Origin: Prorocentrum cordatum
Lineage: Eukaryota; Sar; Dinophyceae; Prorocentrales; Prorocentraceae
Reading direction: 5' to 3'
Length of the DNA stretch: 64,000 nt
Assembly: GCA_963575745.1 (NCBI GenBank)
Contig: CAUYUJ010015303.1
Span: 16,708 to 80,707 of the forward strand
Of this stretch, positions 49,360 to 60,229 are shown one piece after another. Within the stretch, counting starts at the first letter, position 1; every line of letters begins with the position of its first letter. A model generated the notes under the pieces. It was not told where the DNA came from. It did no database searches and saw only the letters and a program-made list of their open reading frames with translations. The position numbers and the translations under genes are program-made.

Positions 49360-49500
49360 ATTGGTGGAGTACATGCCTTGGTCTTTCCGAAGCGTTTGTG
49401 CCCGCAGAGCTTCTGCGACACATTTGCGCAGCTAGCGCCTACTGACGATCTTTGGCTGCAAAGCTCATAGCTACCAGCAACGAATCTTTGGCGTGTGCAC
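49360..49500 (-). repeat. Shared 3' block, copy C
   Basis: GTGGAGTACAT (49360), GATCTTTGGCTGC (about 49443) and CCAGCAACGAATCTTTGGCG (about 49470) are spaced as in copies A and B. Confidence 0.8.
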
Positions 49501-49793
49501 GCGCTTCGAAGCAGCCCTGCTTTGGCACAGACCTTCTCCTCCTCGGACTCTTCGGCCACAGCCTTTGGTTCCGAAGCTTCCTTGAGGCCGCGCACCGCCA
49601 GCCCGACGCAGTCACCTTCGTGGCCGCATTCCGGGATTCCCCAAGCCTCCGATTCCTCCAGAACCCAACGATGATCGACCACCAGAGATTTCCGGAGGCT
49701 TCGTAAGTCTGTCCGGGGACCTCTGTAATCTCCCCTCTCTTCGTTGAAGCCTCTCGCCGCGGGACAAATTGGCTGAGAAATTGTCTCAGCCAT
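49500..49793 (-). pseudogene. Truncated copy of the 190-aa gene
   Basis: On the minus strand the segment GLAVRGLKEASEPKAVAEESEE parallels the C-terminus of the 190-codon ORF, and the DNA around it (about 49475-49640 against 47455-47605) is similar throughout. The rest of the gene is absent; a different sequence leads to the hairpin at 49771. The flanks on both sides match those of the full copy, so an internal deletion is likelier than simple truncation. Confidence 0.65.
49771..49791. other. Hairpin GGCTGAGA/TCTCAGCC followed by T6
   Basis: A perfect 8-bp stem with a 5-base loop, then ATTTTTTCG on the plus strand. It is related to the hairpin at 48365-48384 and lies at the same relative place beyond its gene copy. 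Confidence 0.65.
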
Positions 49794-49794
49794 T

Positions 49795-50450
49795 TTTTCG
49801 CTTTTGGCTCCGCCGACCGGATCTCTCTACAAAAAGGTCGGGGCCACTATTGAAAGCTCGCCCCCCTCGCTCCTAGCGGTTCGGGATACCTTCAGAACGA
49901 CAAAAACAAGCGAAGGACAAGTAAGTTCGCTCCTGGAAAGGAGAAAGGAGCTCCTGGAAAGATAGAGTTTCAGAAGCGCTTGGGAGGAACTGAGAAAGCA
50001 ACTACAGAGAGGGATGCGGTAGCAGGCCGAGTGGGGGACTGGCAGTGAGCGGTGCAAGATGACCGGACCGTGGATGTGGCGCAGAGAAGCTGTGCATGGA
50101 CACAATGCACGAGAAAGGCTACGAGAAAGTAGCCAAGCGTAGCGTACAAGAGGTACTTTAAACTGTCTCGCTCTACACAGGGGCAAGACGTGCGAGACTC
50201 CGCGGCTTGAATAGGCTGAGCCAGGCGACGGCGTGAATCGTGACACACCTAGCGCTGTTGGTGGGAAGCACTCGCAGCGATCTTTGACATGTCTCCATGT
50301 TCGCCGCGAGGCGGCGCTCGCCCGCAGGCAAACAGCGCGCCCTTCCAGTCTTCGGAGTGGCATTCTTTGGCATGCTCGCATGCTTTGCCACCGCGGTCGC
50401 GATTGCTCGACAGATTCTACCGAGCAGGATCGCGAAAAGAGCCCGTGCAA
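49795..50450. other. Spacer, no gene recognised
   Basis: Short Ser/Arg-rich frames on the minus strand have no motif. This is the 3' flank of the Trp-rich gene and may include its untranslated region. Confidence 0.35.
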
Positions 50451-50453
50451 CAG

Positions 50454-51830
50454 TCACTGCGGCCACATCAGAGCACGGCGGCGACGTGGAGCCTCGCCGA
50501 GCTCGGGGAAGTCGTAGATGCAGCAATCCCCATTCACCACGATGCGACCGCCGACGTCGTCGCGGTCCACTTCAGCTCCTAGGATTTTCACTGCGCTGCC
50601 CCTCTGGAAAAAGCGCTTCGTCCCTTCACCCCAAATGATGCATGTGAAGACGTGCCCACTGGAGCTCACCATGTCGATCTGCAGACGCGCCGACTTACCA
50701 GCGGCCCCGGGAGTGACACCCCCAACCGAATGGATGAAAGCTGCCAGAGTGGCCCTGGTCTTCTTCGGGAGAGTGGCGATCTCCTCGACTTCTGATGCTG
50801 GAGTGGTGATCCCGATGAAAGCTGCGTGGTCCCTACCGGCGACGCGTGTCATGATAGGCTTGTCACGGAGCTCCATGGTCCAGTCCGAGCGCACGTCCAC
50901 AGGGCCCGCCTTGATGATCTCGCCGCGGGCGAATGCTTCTGAGCACGTCTTCAACTGCTCGGCCAACGGGCCCCAGCTGGAGATGCTCCCTGCCATGATC
51001 TGGCCGCCGCCTTTGGACTGGACGACGAACACCTTGAACAGGCTCTTCACGGTGCCGTATCTGGTCTTCACGGGGGAGACTTGGAGCGAAGCCCCATCGA
51101 AAACAGCCGTCACCTCCGCTCCTATTGCCATCTCTTCAGCCATTTCGTCGATGAACGGCACCGCCGGAGCTTTGGGATGCTGTTCCCAGCCCTGGCTGCC
51201 GTCCCAAGAAGCATCATTATCTCCCCACTCGGCGCTTGCGCGCCCCGAAGTAGTCCCCCACGTCTGGCCGCCGCCCCACCAGGGCTGGTGCGAGGCGCCC
51301 TCGCCCCACTGCTTCAACAGGCTGCGGCCTGAATGCTGCCAATCGTCTTTGTGGTGCCACTGCGCCTCGCCGTCCATGGACCAGTCCTCGTCCGACGTGC
51401 CTCCGACGCGCGTCTCCCAGCTCGCCCAATTGCTGTCGTTCCAGCGCCGCTCCTTCGTGTCCGACTAGCAAGCCTCAGTATAGCCCCAGCTGCCTACGAC
51501 GTCCGTCATCGAACTGTCCCGGGCGTCCTCAAACTCCCAGTCGGTTTGTGGGCCACGCGCGTCTCCGTCACCTACCTCTGAGACCACGCCTGCTGCTTCT
51601 TCGGAGCATTCCGCTTGGCGCCAATCTCCCTGCCACCATGAACCGTACTCCACGTCATCGCGCCAGCTCCACTCTGCCGAAGTCCACGTGACGCGCTCGC
51701 CACCTCCATCGCGATCGCTACCCGCGACGTCGACGTCACGACTCCTGGATCTGGCGCGGGCGTGCATCGGCGGAGTCACGGGCGCGCGCGGGGGGGCGCT
51801 CTCGCCGACGGGCTGGGACGACGCAGCCAT
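50454..51830 (-). CDS. Trp-rich protein with possible OB folds, interrupted by one TAG
   Basis: From the ATG at 51830 the frame runs 121 codons to a TAG at 51465-51467. It then continues in the same frame for 29 codons to a Met at 51377 and 307 codons to 50454. Trp-rich sequence spans the TAG (SWWQGDWRQ before; RRWNDSNWASW and QPWWGGGQTW after), so both parts belong together. The C-terminal 200 residues are globular, with two beta-rich segments (VKSLFKVFVVQSKGGGQI and ARLQIDMVSSSGHVFTCIIW) that could be OB folds as in single-strand DNA or RNA binders. That is inference from pattern only. An intron from the GTAGGTGAC at about 51570 to the TAG would also remove the stop in frame. A decayed leader relict may lie 54 bases upstream. 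Confidence 0.6.
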
Positions 51831-51883
51831 GAAAGGACCGACCTACGCGCTGAGAAATGGCGTTCGGCTCTTGCGACTGCCAA

Positions 51884-51905
51884 CTTGAGCCTGCACGGCT
51901 GCCCA
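51884..51905 (-). other. Possible decayed spliced-leader relict
   Basis: Read on the minus strand the segment ends in GGCTCAAG, the last eight leader bases. By eye, 15 of 22 positions match the dinoflagellate leader without gaps. Its position upstream of the Trp-rich gene supports it, but the match is weak. Confidence 0.4.
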
Positions 51906-51909
51906 CGCG

Positions 51910-52420
51910 TGCAAGGATGTTCTAGAACACCATCCCCCCCGCGTCCTCTCACCAACCCTTCAGAAAGCACGGTCATCGTCGCATGCCCACGATATGTGCC
52001 CTAACCCGTGGAGGATCGTTTATCCCTCCGCCCTGGTTCCGTCTTGGAACCTTCCAAAGGTTCGCACACTAACCCAGTGAACCCCCCCTGGACCTCTCCA
52101 GAGATCCATCCGGCGTAGGTTTTCACCCCAGGTATTTCTTCGAGCGGCCCATGATTCCGAAACGACCCGCGGGAAGTGCCACGCACCATCCCGAGGCAGG
52201 AGGAAGAGAAGGAGGGGAGGAGAAGAGGAAGGGGATAGGGGTGGGCAAGGGAGGAGGAAAGAGGTAGGACAGGGAGTGGGGAGAGGAGCATGGACGAGGG
52301 TCGCAAGCAGGAGGGCGAACAAAAGGCGGAGGATGAGGAAGAGGGGGAGAAGGAGAAAGCAAAAGGGGAGAGGAAGGCAGGGAGGAGAGGAGAGGGAGGA
52401 AGAGAAAGTGCAGGAGAGGC
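51910..52420. other. Purine-rich stretch, no gene recognised
   Basis: GGAGGAG- and GAGGAAG-type sequence dominates from about 52190 to 52415. No motif supports a gene. Confidence 0.4.
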
Positions 52421-52424
52421 CCTT

Positions 52425-53160
52425 GGCGCCCCCCCAGGAAAGGCCTAAGAGAGCCGAACAAGCCTCGAAGACGGCCCAGGAGCCTCCCAAGCCGGCCCCC
52501 CTGAGAGCGAAATACGCTCCCAAGACGGCCCAAGAGGCGCCCAAGACGATGCCCAAGAGGGACCACCCAGAAAAATATAATATTTTCTGGGTGCCCCCAC
52601 TGCGAATTCCGTTGGACGCTTTTCAGGTGCCCTCGGCGGCCCCCCAGAAGGCCCCCAAGCGAGCCCAATTGGCCTCGAAAACGGCCCAGGAGACCCTCAG
52701 GACGGCTCCCAAGAGAGCCGAAGGAGCTCCGAAGACGGCCCAAGAGGCGCCCAATACAATTCCCAAGAAGGACCACCCAGAAAAATATCATCTTTTTCAG
52801 GGCGCGCCCATTGTAAGCTCCGTTGGAGTCTTCTGAAATGCCCTCGGCGCCCACCCAGGAAGGCCCCAATTGAGCCCAACGGGCCTTCAAAACGGCCCAA
52901 GAGACTCCCAAGGCAGCTCCGAAGAGACCTGTCACGCCCAGCGTAATACTGTATGTTTGTGGGCGCGCCCTTCGAAGGTTTCGCTGGGAACTTTTGAGGA
53001 GCCCTTCGGGCCCTCCAGGGAAGTCCCACGAGAGCCCGATACATGTCGAACACAGCCCAAGAGGCTCCGACCACGGCTCCCAAGAGAGCTCCCAAGAAGG
53101 CCCCCAGTGGGGGCGGAGGGAGAACGATAACGCGACACCCCGATATCCGAAACAGGGGCT
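52425..53160 (+). repeat. Segmental duplication copy 1, with 212-bp units
   Basis: The block is closely matched by 54955-55712. It carries units of about 210 bp made of GCCCAAGACGGCCCAAGAGG-type steps. An A/T palindrome lies at 52566-52591 (one base short of perfect) and an imperfect one near 52776. It ends GATAACGCGACACCCCGATA. Confidence 0.88.
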
Positions 53161-54700
53161 GGGCCGCGAAGCAAACGAGGGGCAAACGAGGGGAGGGCAA
53201 CCTCCGCGCCACGCCCGGCTGCATGGGGCTGATTCCTTCGCTTAGCGAGTTTCGCTCGGAGCGTCTTCGTCGCTCTGGAAGACGTCTCGCACCTCAGCGC
53301 GCTCCAGCCGAACGCCCCCTACAGTAACTGAGAGCGAATGAAGTCAAAGACGTATCACGCGGACACTGGCACGGACGCAGGACCCTTGAAGGCTCGAGGA
53401 GATGGAAAAGTGGAGGCGGAGGATGCGAGGAGGGAGAAGGCGAGGAGGAGGGAAGGATGTCAGGATCGGGGGAAGCCGCACGCCCCAACATGGAGTGATG
53501 ATTGCAACGGCGGTTTCGTGCCACGATGCCACCGACGCCATACCTGGCTCCTCTTCGATCGCTCAACACTGAACGACCGGCGGCTCCCCGATGGGCATCG
53601 CCGCGGCGCGCGGGCATCTGCGCGCTCCGGCGAAACCGCCTTGGCGAGGAAAGCCTCTGCAGCCTATGCCGCGGCGCGCGAAGCACAATTATCCTCGCGC
53701 CCCCCTCGGCGACCCCGGCGTCGCAAAGACGAGGACGGCATGGAAGAGCGAAGAAGACATCCCTCGAAGAAGACTTCGAAATCCCGGAGGCCTCCCATTC
53801 GTCTCAAGACATCCCCGGGCACCCCTATGCGCATCCAAAAGACTGCGGCAGCCTCACGACGAGATGGCGATGGCGTTGCGTGCTGGCTCCACATGGATCG
53901 CCCTCCTCCTCCTGCTCCTCATCATCCTCCTCCTGCTGTTGCTCCTCCTCTTTGTCTTCTTCCTCCCCCCCCCCCCCTCCTCCGACGCGGGCAGCGACGG
54001 CTTCCCGAGAGTGGTTTTTCAACCCGGATCCGAGGTTGATAGTCCTGAGGCCCGAAACTGGCCTCCAGCCGCAGAGAACGACAAATACCCGCCAACAGGA
54101 AAAAACTTCTACCATCCTCCCCCCCCCCCTTCCTCCTCCGGGGAGGCGACAAGGGCCGCGCAGCAGCACGCCTGGGCGCGCAGCTCCTTCACCTCCGGCG
54201 CGACTACGGCAGCCGGCGCCGCAAGCAGGGGAAGGAGGGAGGAGGGCAGAAGGAGAGCTTGACTAGAGAGGACGACAGGAATGGAGGAAACCGGCGGTCG
54301 AGCTTTTCAGTGACCGGGGCGGAGAAGAAGGAGCAGAAGTAGGATTGCGAGACAGTAAAGCAGAAAACCTCGCGAAGCAGGAAGACCAGGGAAGCGAATG
54401 GTCAGGCGAAGGAGGAGGAGGAGGTCGGGGAAGAGAACGAAGGGCCCGAACGGGTGGGTCGTTCGGGCCTCTGAGGCCCTCGAGACTTGCACGGCGCGCC
54501 TCCGGGAAGGCCGGGGGGAAGCGACGCCTCCGCTGGGGGCGCCAGCGCTATGGACAAAGACCCCACCAAGGCAGGGCCGAGATCACTCCAAGAAGGCCCC
54601 AGAGAAGCGCGCTCAGAAAATCTCAGATGATCATCTCAAATCTCAAAAGAATCGCAGATGGTGCAACAGGCAAATCTGAAATTCTTGCGACATAATCTTC
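53161..54700. other. Spacer, no gene recognised
   Basis: GC-rich DNA with CTCCTC-type tracts near 53900-53985 and 54115-54135 and a GGAGGAG tract near 54410. Frames are open but without motifs. Confidence 0.35.
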
Positions 54701-54954
54701 GGCCCTTTCTCGGGTCCTCGGCAAGCCTCTCTCGGTGGGGGGCCCTGAAAAAGACACTATGTTTTAGGGGGCGCCCTTCGCAGGGGTCCGCTCAGAGCTT
54801 GCGAGGAGCCCTTGGGGCCTTCCCAGGAGGGCCCCCAGACTGCGCAAGAGGCCCCCCAAGCAGCCCCAGAGGCCCCCAAGACGACTCCGAAGAACACCAC
54901 CCAGAAAAATATAATATTTTTCTGGGCGCGCCCATCGTAGACCCCGCTCAATGC
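54700..54954 (+). repeat. Further 212-bp-family unit
   Basis: Same GCCCCCAAGACG-type steps, carrying a perfect 27-bp palindrome at 54900-54926 whose arms are CCCAGAAAAATAT around a central A. Confidence 0.8.
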
Positions 54955-55712
54955 TTTTGAAGTGCCCTTGGCGCCCCCCCAGGAAAGGCCCAAGAGAGCC
55001 GAACAAGCCTCGAAGACGGCCCAGGAGCCTCCCAAGCCGGCTCCCCTGAGAGCGAAATACGCTCCCAGGACGGCCCAAGAGGCGCCCAAGACGATGCCCA
55101 AGAGGGACCACCCAGAAAAATATAATATTTTTCTGGGCGCGCCCACTGTGAACTCCGTTGGAACCTTTTTCAGGTGCCCTCGGCGGCCCCCCAGGAGGCC
55201 CCCAAGCGAGCCCAACTGGCCTCGAAAACGGCCCAGGAGACCCTCAGGACGGCTCCCCAGAGAGCCGAAAAAGCTCCGAAGACGGCCCAAGAGGCGCCCA
55301 ATACGATGCCCAAGAAGGACCACCCAGAAAAATACAATGTTTTTTCCGGGCGCGCCCATTGCAAGTTCCGTTCGAGTCTTCTGAAATGCCCTCGGCGCCC
55401 CACCAGGAAGCCCCACATTGAGCCCAATGGGTCTTCAAAACGGCCCAAGAGACTCCCAAGGCGGCTCCGAAGAGACCTGCCCCGCCCAGAGTAATACTGT
55501 ATGTCTGTGGGCGTGCCCTTCGAAGGTTTCGCTGGGAGCTTTTGAGGAGCCCTTCGGGCCCTCCAGGGAAGTCCCACGAGAGCCCGATACATGTCGAACA
55601 CAGCCCAAGAGGCTCCGACCACGGCTCCCAAGAGAGCTCCCAAGAAGGCCCCCGGTGGGGGCGGAGGGAGCACGATAACGCGACACCCCGATATCCGAAA
55701 CAGGGGCTGGGG
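54955..55712 (+). repeat. Segmental duplication copy 2, with 212-bp units
   Basis: Nearly identical to 52425-53160. The perfect 27-bp palindrome recurs at 55111-55137 and an imperfect one near 55323, spaced 211-212 bp. Confidence 0.88.
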
Positions 55713-55802
55713 AAACGCGGCACCGCGATGCACGATGACACGATATCCGGAACAGGGTCGGAGGGAACAGTAGAACACGAAAACACGATATTCAAAAATA
55801 TT

Positions 55803-56040
55803 TTGCTTCGAGCGATCCCCACCCGAGCTTTGTTCGTCGATGGGGGCGAAGCGCGACGCCGTGACGCCCATGTTCGTCGAGAGCGAGGGGGCGGGGCACC
55901 CGGGGATCATCGGGGATCACCGGGGATCATCGGGGACCACCGGGGCAACTTGGGGCCTGGCAGCCGCGGTATGCAGGGCGGGGTTGGCCGGGAGGGCTGT
56001 TCTTGAAATCTAACAACCCCAACCTGTCGGGTGGGGAACA
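55803..56040 (+). repeat. Dispersed repeat, copy 1
   Basis: It starts TTGCTTCGAGCGATCCCCAC and ends near CCCCAACCTGTCGGGTGGGG, a short hairpin. The middle has CGGGGATCATCGGGGA steps. It is matched at 59770-60090. Confidence 0.85.
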
Positions 56041-57999
56041 AGGGCGGGTCGATAACCGCGCAGCGAGAAGGACAGATCCTTCCTGACGGAGGGCCCAATG
56101 CCTACCTAGTTTCCCCGGCGCTTCGCCCGCTGCTTCGAGCGGCCGCCTGCCATTGCTTGGTGGGAGCTGCCGAGTTGCATGAATCTGGACACCCGGCGTG
56201 CGTTAGCTGAGCCGAGGTTCCCATTGAGGGACAAAAAACTGGGGAACTTTGCGCTGCAAACTCCAGGAACCGATGCTGTTCAACATGGTCTGCTTCTGCG
56301 CTGGCGCGGTCCGCGCCGCGATCAGCACGCGGACCATGGCCTCGCGCTTGTTCTGACAAGAGACGCCCGACGTATGAATCATCGCCCGCATGCCTTCCGG
56401 CGCCGTCACCGATTGGCTGTCGTGCAAGATTTGGACTCGAAGCAGAGCCGCCGCGCGTCCAGGAACGGTCGGGGCTGCCCCCGCCGGACGCTTCGCCACG
56501 GCGCCCAAAGTCTTCCGCACCCGAGACGAAACCAATGACGACTTGCACTCGCAGGTGGACCGGAACGAGCCTCCGTTGCACGATGAACCACAACCGCGTT
56601 CACGGATGCGATCGTCTCAACGTTCACGGTGTCCTTCCTAGTGGACAGCGTTGTCGCCCCCAGACTCGCATCCATCCACGACCTGGAATGGTGCACCTCA
56701 AAGAACGGATCGTCCACATCAATCGCTGTATGCCACCTTGTCCGCCGCCCAGCATGGGGCACACGCTGCACCTACGAGGCCCCACCTAGCAAGACCCTTG
56801 TGTGCGCAAGCGTCTGGATACAAGCATTTTCCCCTCCCCCGCAGAAGGTATAATGTTTATCGCACTCGCTTCGCGCGCGCCCAGATTCAACTCGCCCTCC
56901 CATCGACGGGGAGCACCTTTCACCAATCTTTCGCCGACCGGAACGAGGGGGGCCACCCGGAAGAGGCGGCGCATGCTGGCCCCTGGGGATGCCCACGAAG
57001 AGTCGACCCAAAAACTCGTATTATTCCTGGACATATGCTCCATCAGGCCTTGTTCGCACTGCCCGGGGGTTTCTCGAGTGAGATTCCAATCCTCTCGCGT
57101 GCCTCTCTGGAGGCACACCCCGGGGATTCCGAAGCACCCCCCTCCATCCTCTGCAGAACCATGCGGGGGAACAAGAGCGGCCTCTGCGCGCGCGTCGCCA
57201 ACTTTTCCAGGGTAGCCCGACACCCGCCCAAGAAAGAGACATTTTGGTTAGGCCTCCCCGCGCTCTTTCCCTTCTCCGCGCCGGCGACCCGCAAGGACCC
57301 GTATGCGGCGGAGGGCGCAAATAGCCATCATATAGTAGAGGCAACCCCCGTGTGCGCATCCCGCGGACGCAGGTGCCGACGTGCTACGGATACGCTGTCG
57401 ATGCCGCGTTTGGATGCCCACGCAGACCACGCAAACGGGCCGGTTGTTTCCAGGACCCACGTCCGTGGGAAGCTGCGGCGCAGATGACCCTGATGACTGA
57501 GGACTCGTTCCGCGAGGGAGCACACGAGACTGAGGATTCGCTCGTCGCCAGCACGCGCCGCCAATATGTCTGCCTCGACGAGACCGCGTTTCAAGGCTGG
57601 AAACAGTGCCACCAGCAGGCCGCACCTCCGTAACATGGCCACGCCCCGACATACCACAACATCGCACATCCGCCACCGCGCCTCCTGCCAGGCAGCGGCC
57701 TCGAAGCGTGCCGATTAGCTGGCGCCCGCTGACACGATGGTGGGGCGCTCCGCGCACGGCCCCGTCCCTCCTTCCAGTTTATCTGCGAACGCTTGCTGCC
57801 ACTGAAGGCATCGGCCCACGGCTGACGGGGCGGACCTGCCCGGGCCCTGTGCGGCCCACCCCACCCCCCCGCTTTAAGTGCTGATGCGCCCGTCCGCTGT
57901 CTTCTCGTCCATGGGCGGACTCACTTCCCCCTGTTTCACCCGATCCGCGGAGGCTGTCCCTGGGCACTGCGAATCCCTCGTCATGTCCGTCGACGGAAA
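56041..57999. other. Possible exon remnants, no gene assigned
   Basis: Several minus-strand segments look more protein-like than random DNA, for example LRVQILHDSQSVTAPEGMRA (about 56410-56450) and VDDPFFEVHHSRSWMD (about 56675-56720). A segment near 57303-57345 is similar in DNA and frame (LYYMMAICALRR) to one near 60212-60255 (IYDVMACALIRR). They could be pieces of intron-containing genes. I cannot name a family. Confidence 0.3.
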
Positions 58000-58600
58000 C
58001 AGGGGCAGCCACCAGGATCATTCCTTCTCTCTCGTGGCGAGGGGTCTGCTTGGCACGAATTCCGAAGCGAGTCCAGCCGTGGCTACAAGGAGGCGCCAGT
58101 CTGTATGTTCGGGACGTCCTCGGGCGCCCGTGCACACCATCACACGCCGCAGGACGCGCGCGGGCACTTGATTGGCGCGGGCGCGCGAAGACGACGAAAA
58201 CATGCACGACAACGCCTGCGCCGGCAGTACGCCATTTTCTCGCTCCCCCCCCCTTCTCCTCTTTCTCTCCTCACTCGTCCTTGCACGCGCCGGATTTGCC
58301 GCAGGCACCTGGATGTCGAGGCAAAAACCCCCGCGTAGGTAAATGACCATGGGTTTGGCGAGATCCACTCGAGAGATCCACAACCCGTCTGCATCATCTG
58401 CTGACCAATGCGCCTCTGCCACAACGTCAGGGAACTGGGACAATCCTGCCAGCCCTGAAGGGCGCAAAGGGCCTGAGGCGCTTCCTCTTCCAACATCCCC
58501 TCTTCCCCTCCCCTCGACCTCCACGGGGAGTTTCGCGAGGGCTGAGGCCTTTCGAGATCGTATCAGATGGTGCGAATGTTGGTACTCCCGAGGGGGAGTG
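58000..58600. other. Spacer, no gene recognised
   Basis: Mixed GC-rich DNA, open frames without motifs. Confidence 0.3.
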
Positions 58601-58960
58601 CCAATGGAAGCCCCGTTTCCCTTGTTCGACATCCTCGAAGATGGCCCCAAAAGTGCCCGCATAGCCACCGAGAGCGCCCCAAGAAAACTTGAAGAGACAG
58701 CCAAGGAGGCCCCAAGTAGCGCCCAAGAGGCTTCCACGAGTTTCCGAAGAGACATCCACGGACTCCCCGAGGCCCCCGAGATAACCCCAGAGGCCCCCGG
58801 GACCGTCCAGATGCCCACACCGCGCCCCAGGAGACCTCCAAGAAGCTCTGTAGCATCCGAAGAGACTGCGAGAGGCACTGAAGAGGCCGCCAGTGATTAT
58901 GCTCGTCCTCTGTCCTCCCCATCGCTTCCCCCTCCTCCGATTCCTCCTCCATCCTCAACC
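58600..58960 (+). repeat. Degenerate 212-family-like repeats
   Basis: CCCCAGAGGCCCC- and CCAAGAGGC-type steps recur, giving a Glu/Ala/Pro-rich open frame (58343-58966) with no recognisable domain. Confidence 0.45.
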
Positions 58961-59769
58961 TCTTGATAAGGGCGCTTGTACCAACAATTTATTACTGTGT
59001 AGGCTGGCTCACTTCGCTGCTAACCCTTTTTCGACTGGGCATCGTTTCGCAATGGGGTAATGGAGACACGCGAAGCGTTAAGAATGCCTCTTCGATGGCA
59101 GGTGGTGTCCATATTCTTTGAGAAAAACAAGGGTTCGACTTGAGCGCGCTTTCCCTGGTTCTCGTTGGGGGTGGGCCTGGATTCCGAGACCACCCCCACA
59201 AGTAATGGAACACAGCCGGCACGAGAGACACTTCCGGCTCATGCTCCGCAGCCACGGCGGGGCGCGAAGCAGACGCACTCGACCCATCTTCTGGCTTGCC
59301 ATGCCTGCTTGCCGCTAATGCCTGGGTTGAACGCGTGAATGTCAGGCCCACGTGCCCCCCCAGGCTGACCAATGTCGGAAATTCGCGGAACAGGCTCTCC
59401 ACCGCCGTCGTGCTTTCTGAGTGATATTCTGCTGACGACATCCGCCGGTGTGCCTTTGGGCGCCGACTGAGCGAGCGGGGAAGTGCGCGTCACGTGCCCC
59501 GACGTGCGGATGGGCATAAGCAATGGCTTGCGCCGCGGCCCATGGCCTCCCAGATATCCCGAAGACGCGTCGGAGACCCCCTCCCCCCTGCCAGTAGAAC
59601 CTCGAGAGGGCCTGCCGAAGGCCCTCGCCGAAAACCCAGGAAAGCCCCCGAGAGCCACCACGGGGACTCTCGAAGGGTCCGAAGACTTCCACAATAATGT
59701 CATGAAAGCCTCGGACCAGCCGAAAGATGCCCACAGCGGGCTCTCCGAGCAAAAGGCCTTAAGAAATAT
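58961..59769. other. Spacer, no gene recognised
   Basis: No motif was seen. Weak 212-family steps occur near 59590-59690. Confidence 0.3.
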
Positions 59770-60090
59770 GTTGCTTCGAGAGATCCCCACCCGAGCTTTG
59801 TTCGTCGAGGGGGCGAGGCGTGACGTCGTGAAGCCCATGTTCGTCGAGGGCGAGGGGGCGGGTCACCCGGGGATCATCGGGGACCATTGGGGCCACTTGG
59901 GGTCTGGCGGCCGCGGCATGCAGGGCCATGTTCTCGTTTTCGTCGAGGGCGAGGGGGCGGGACGCCCAGGGATCATCGGGGACCGTCGGGACAACTTAGG
60001 GTCTGGCAGCCGCGCTATGCACGGCGGGGTTGGCCGGGGGGGCTGTGCTTGACGTCTAACAACCCCAACCTGTCGGGTGGGGAACAAAAG
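59770..60090 (+). repeat. Dispersed repeat, copy 2
   Basis: It matches 55803-56040 at both ends, with an internal duplication of the TCGTCGAGGGCGAGGGGGCG segment. Confidence 0.85.
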
Positions 60091-60229
60091 GCCTTCGCGG
60101 TCGACTCCGGTCGTTCTCGTCGTCGTCATAGTCGCCGTGCCCGTCCGAGAGACTCTGCCAGGAGACCCCAGGGACCCTTCAAGCGCATCGGAACCACAAC
60201 GTACCCCCGCGGCGAATGAGGGCGCAAGC

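Noticed and set aside
49771-49797. Bacterial-type terminator
   Set aside because: The stem plus T-run fits by shape, but the context is a eukaryotic nucleus and the stem recurs with no T-run at 48365.
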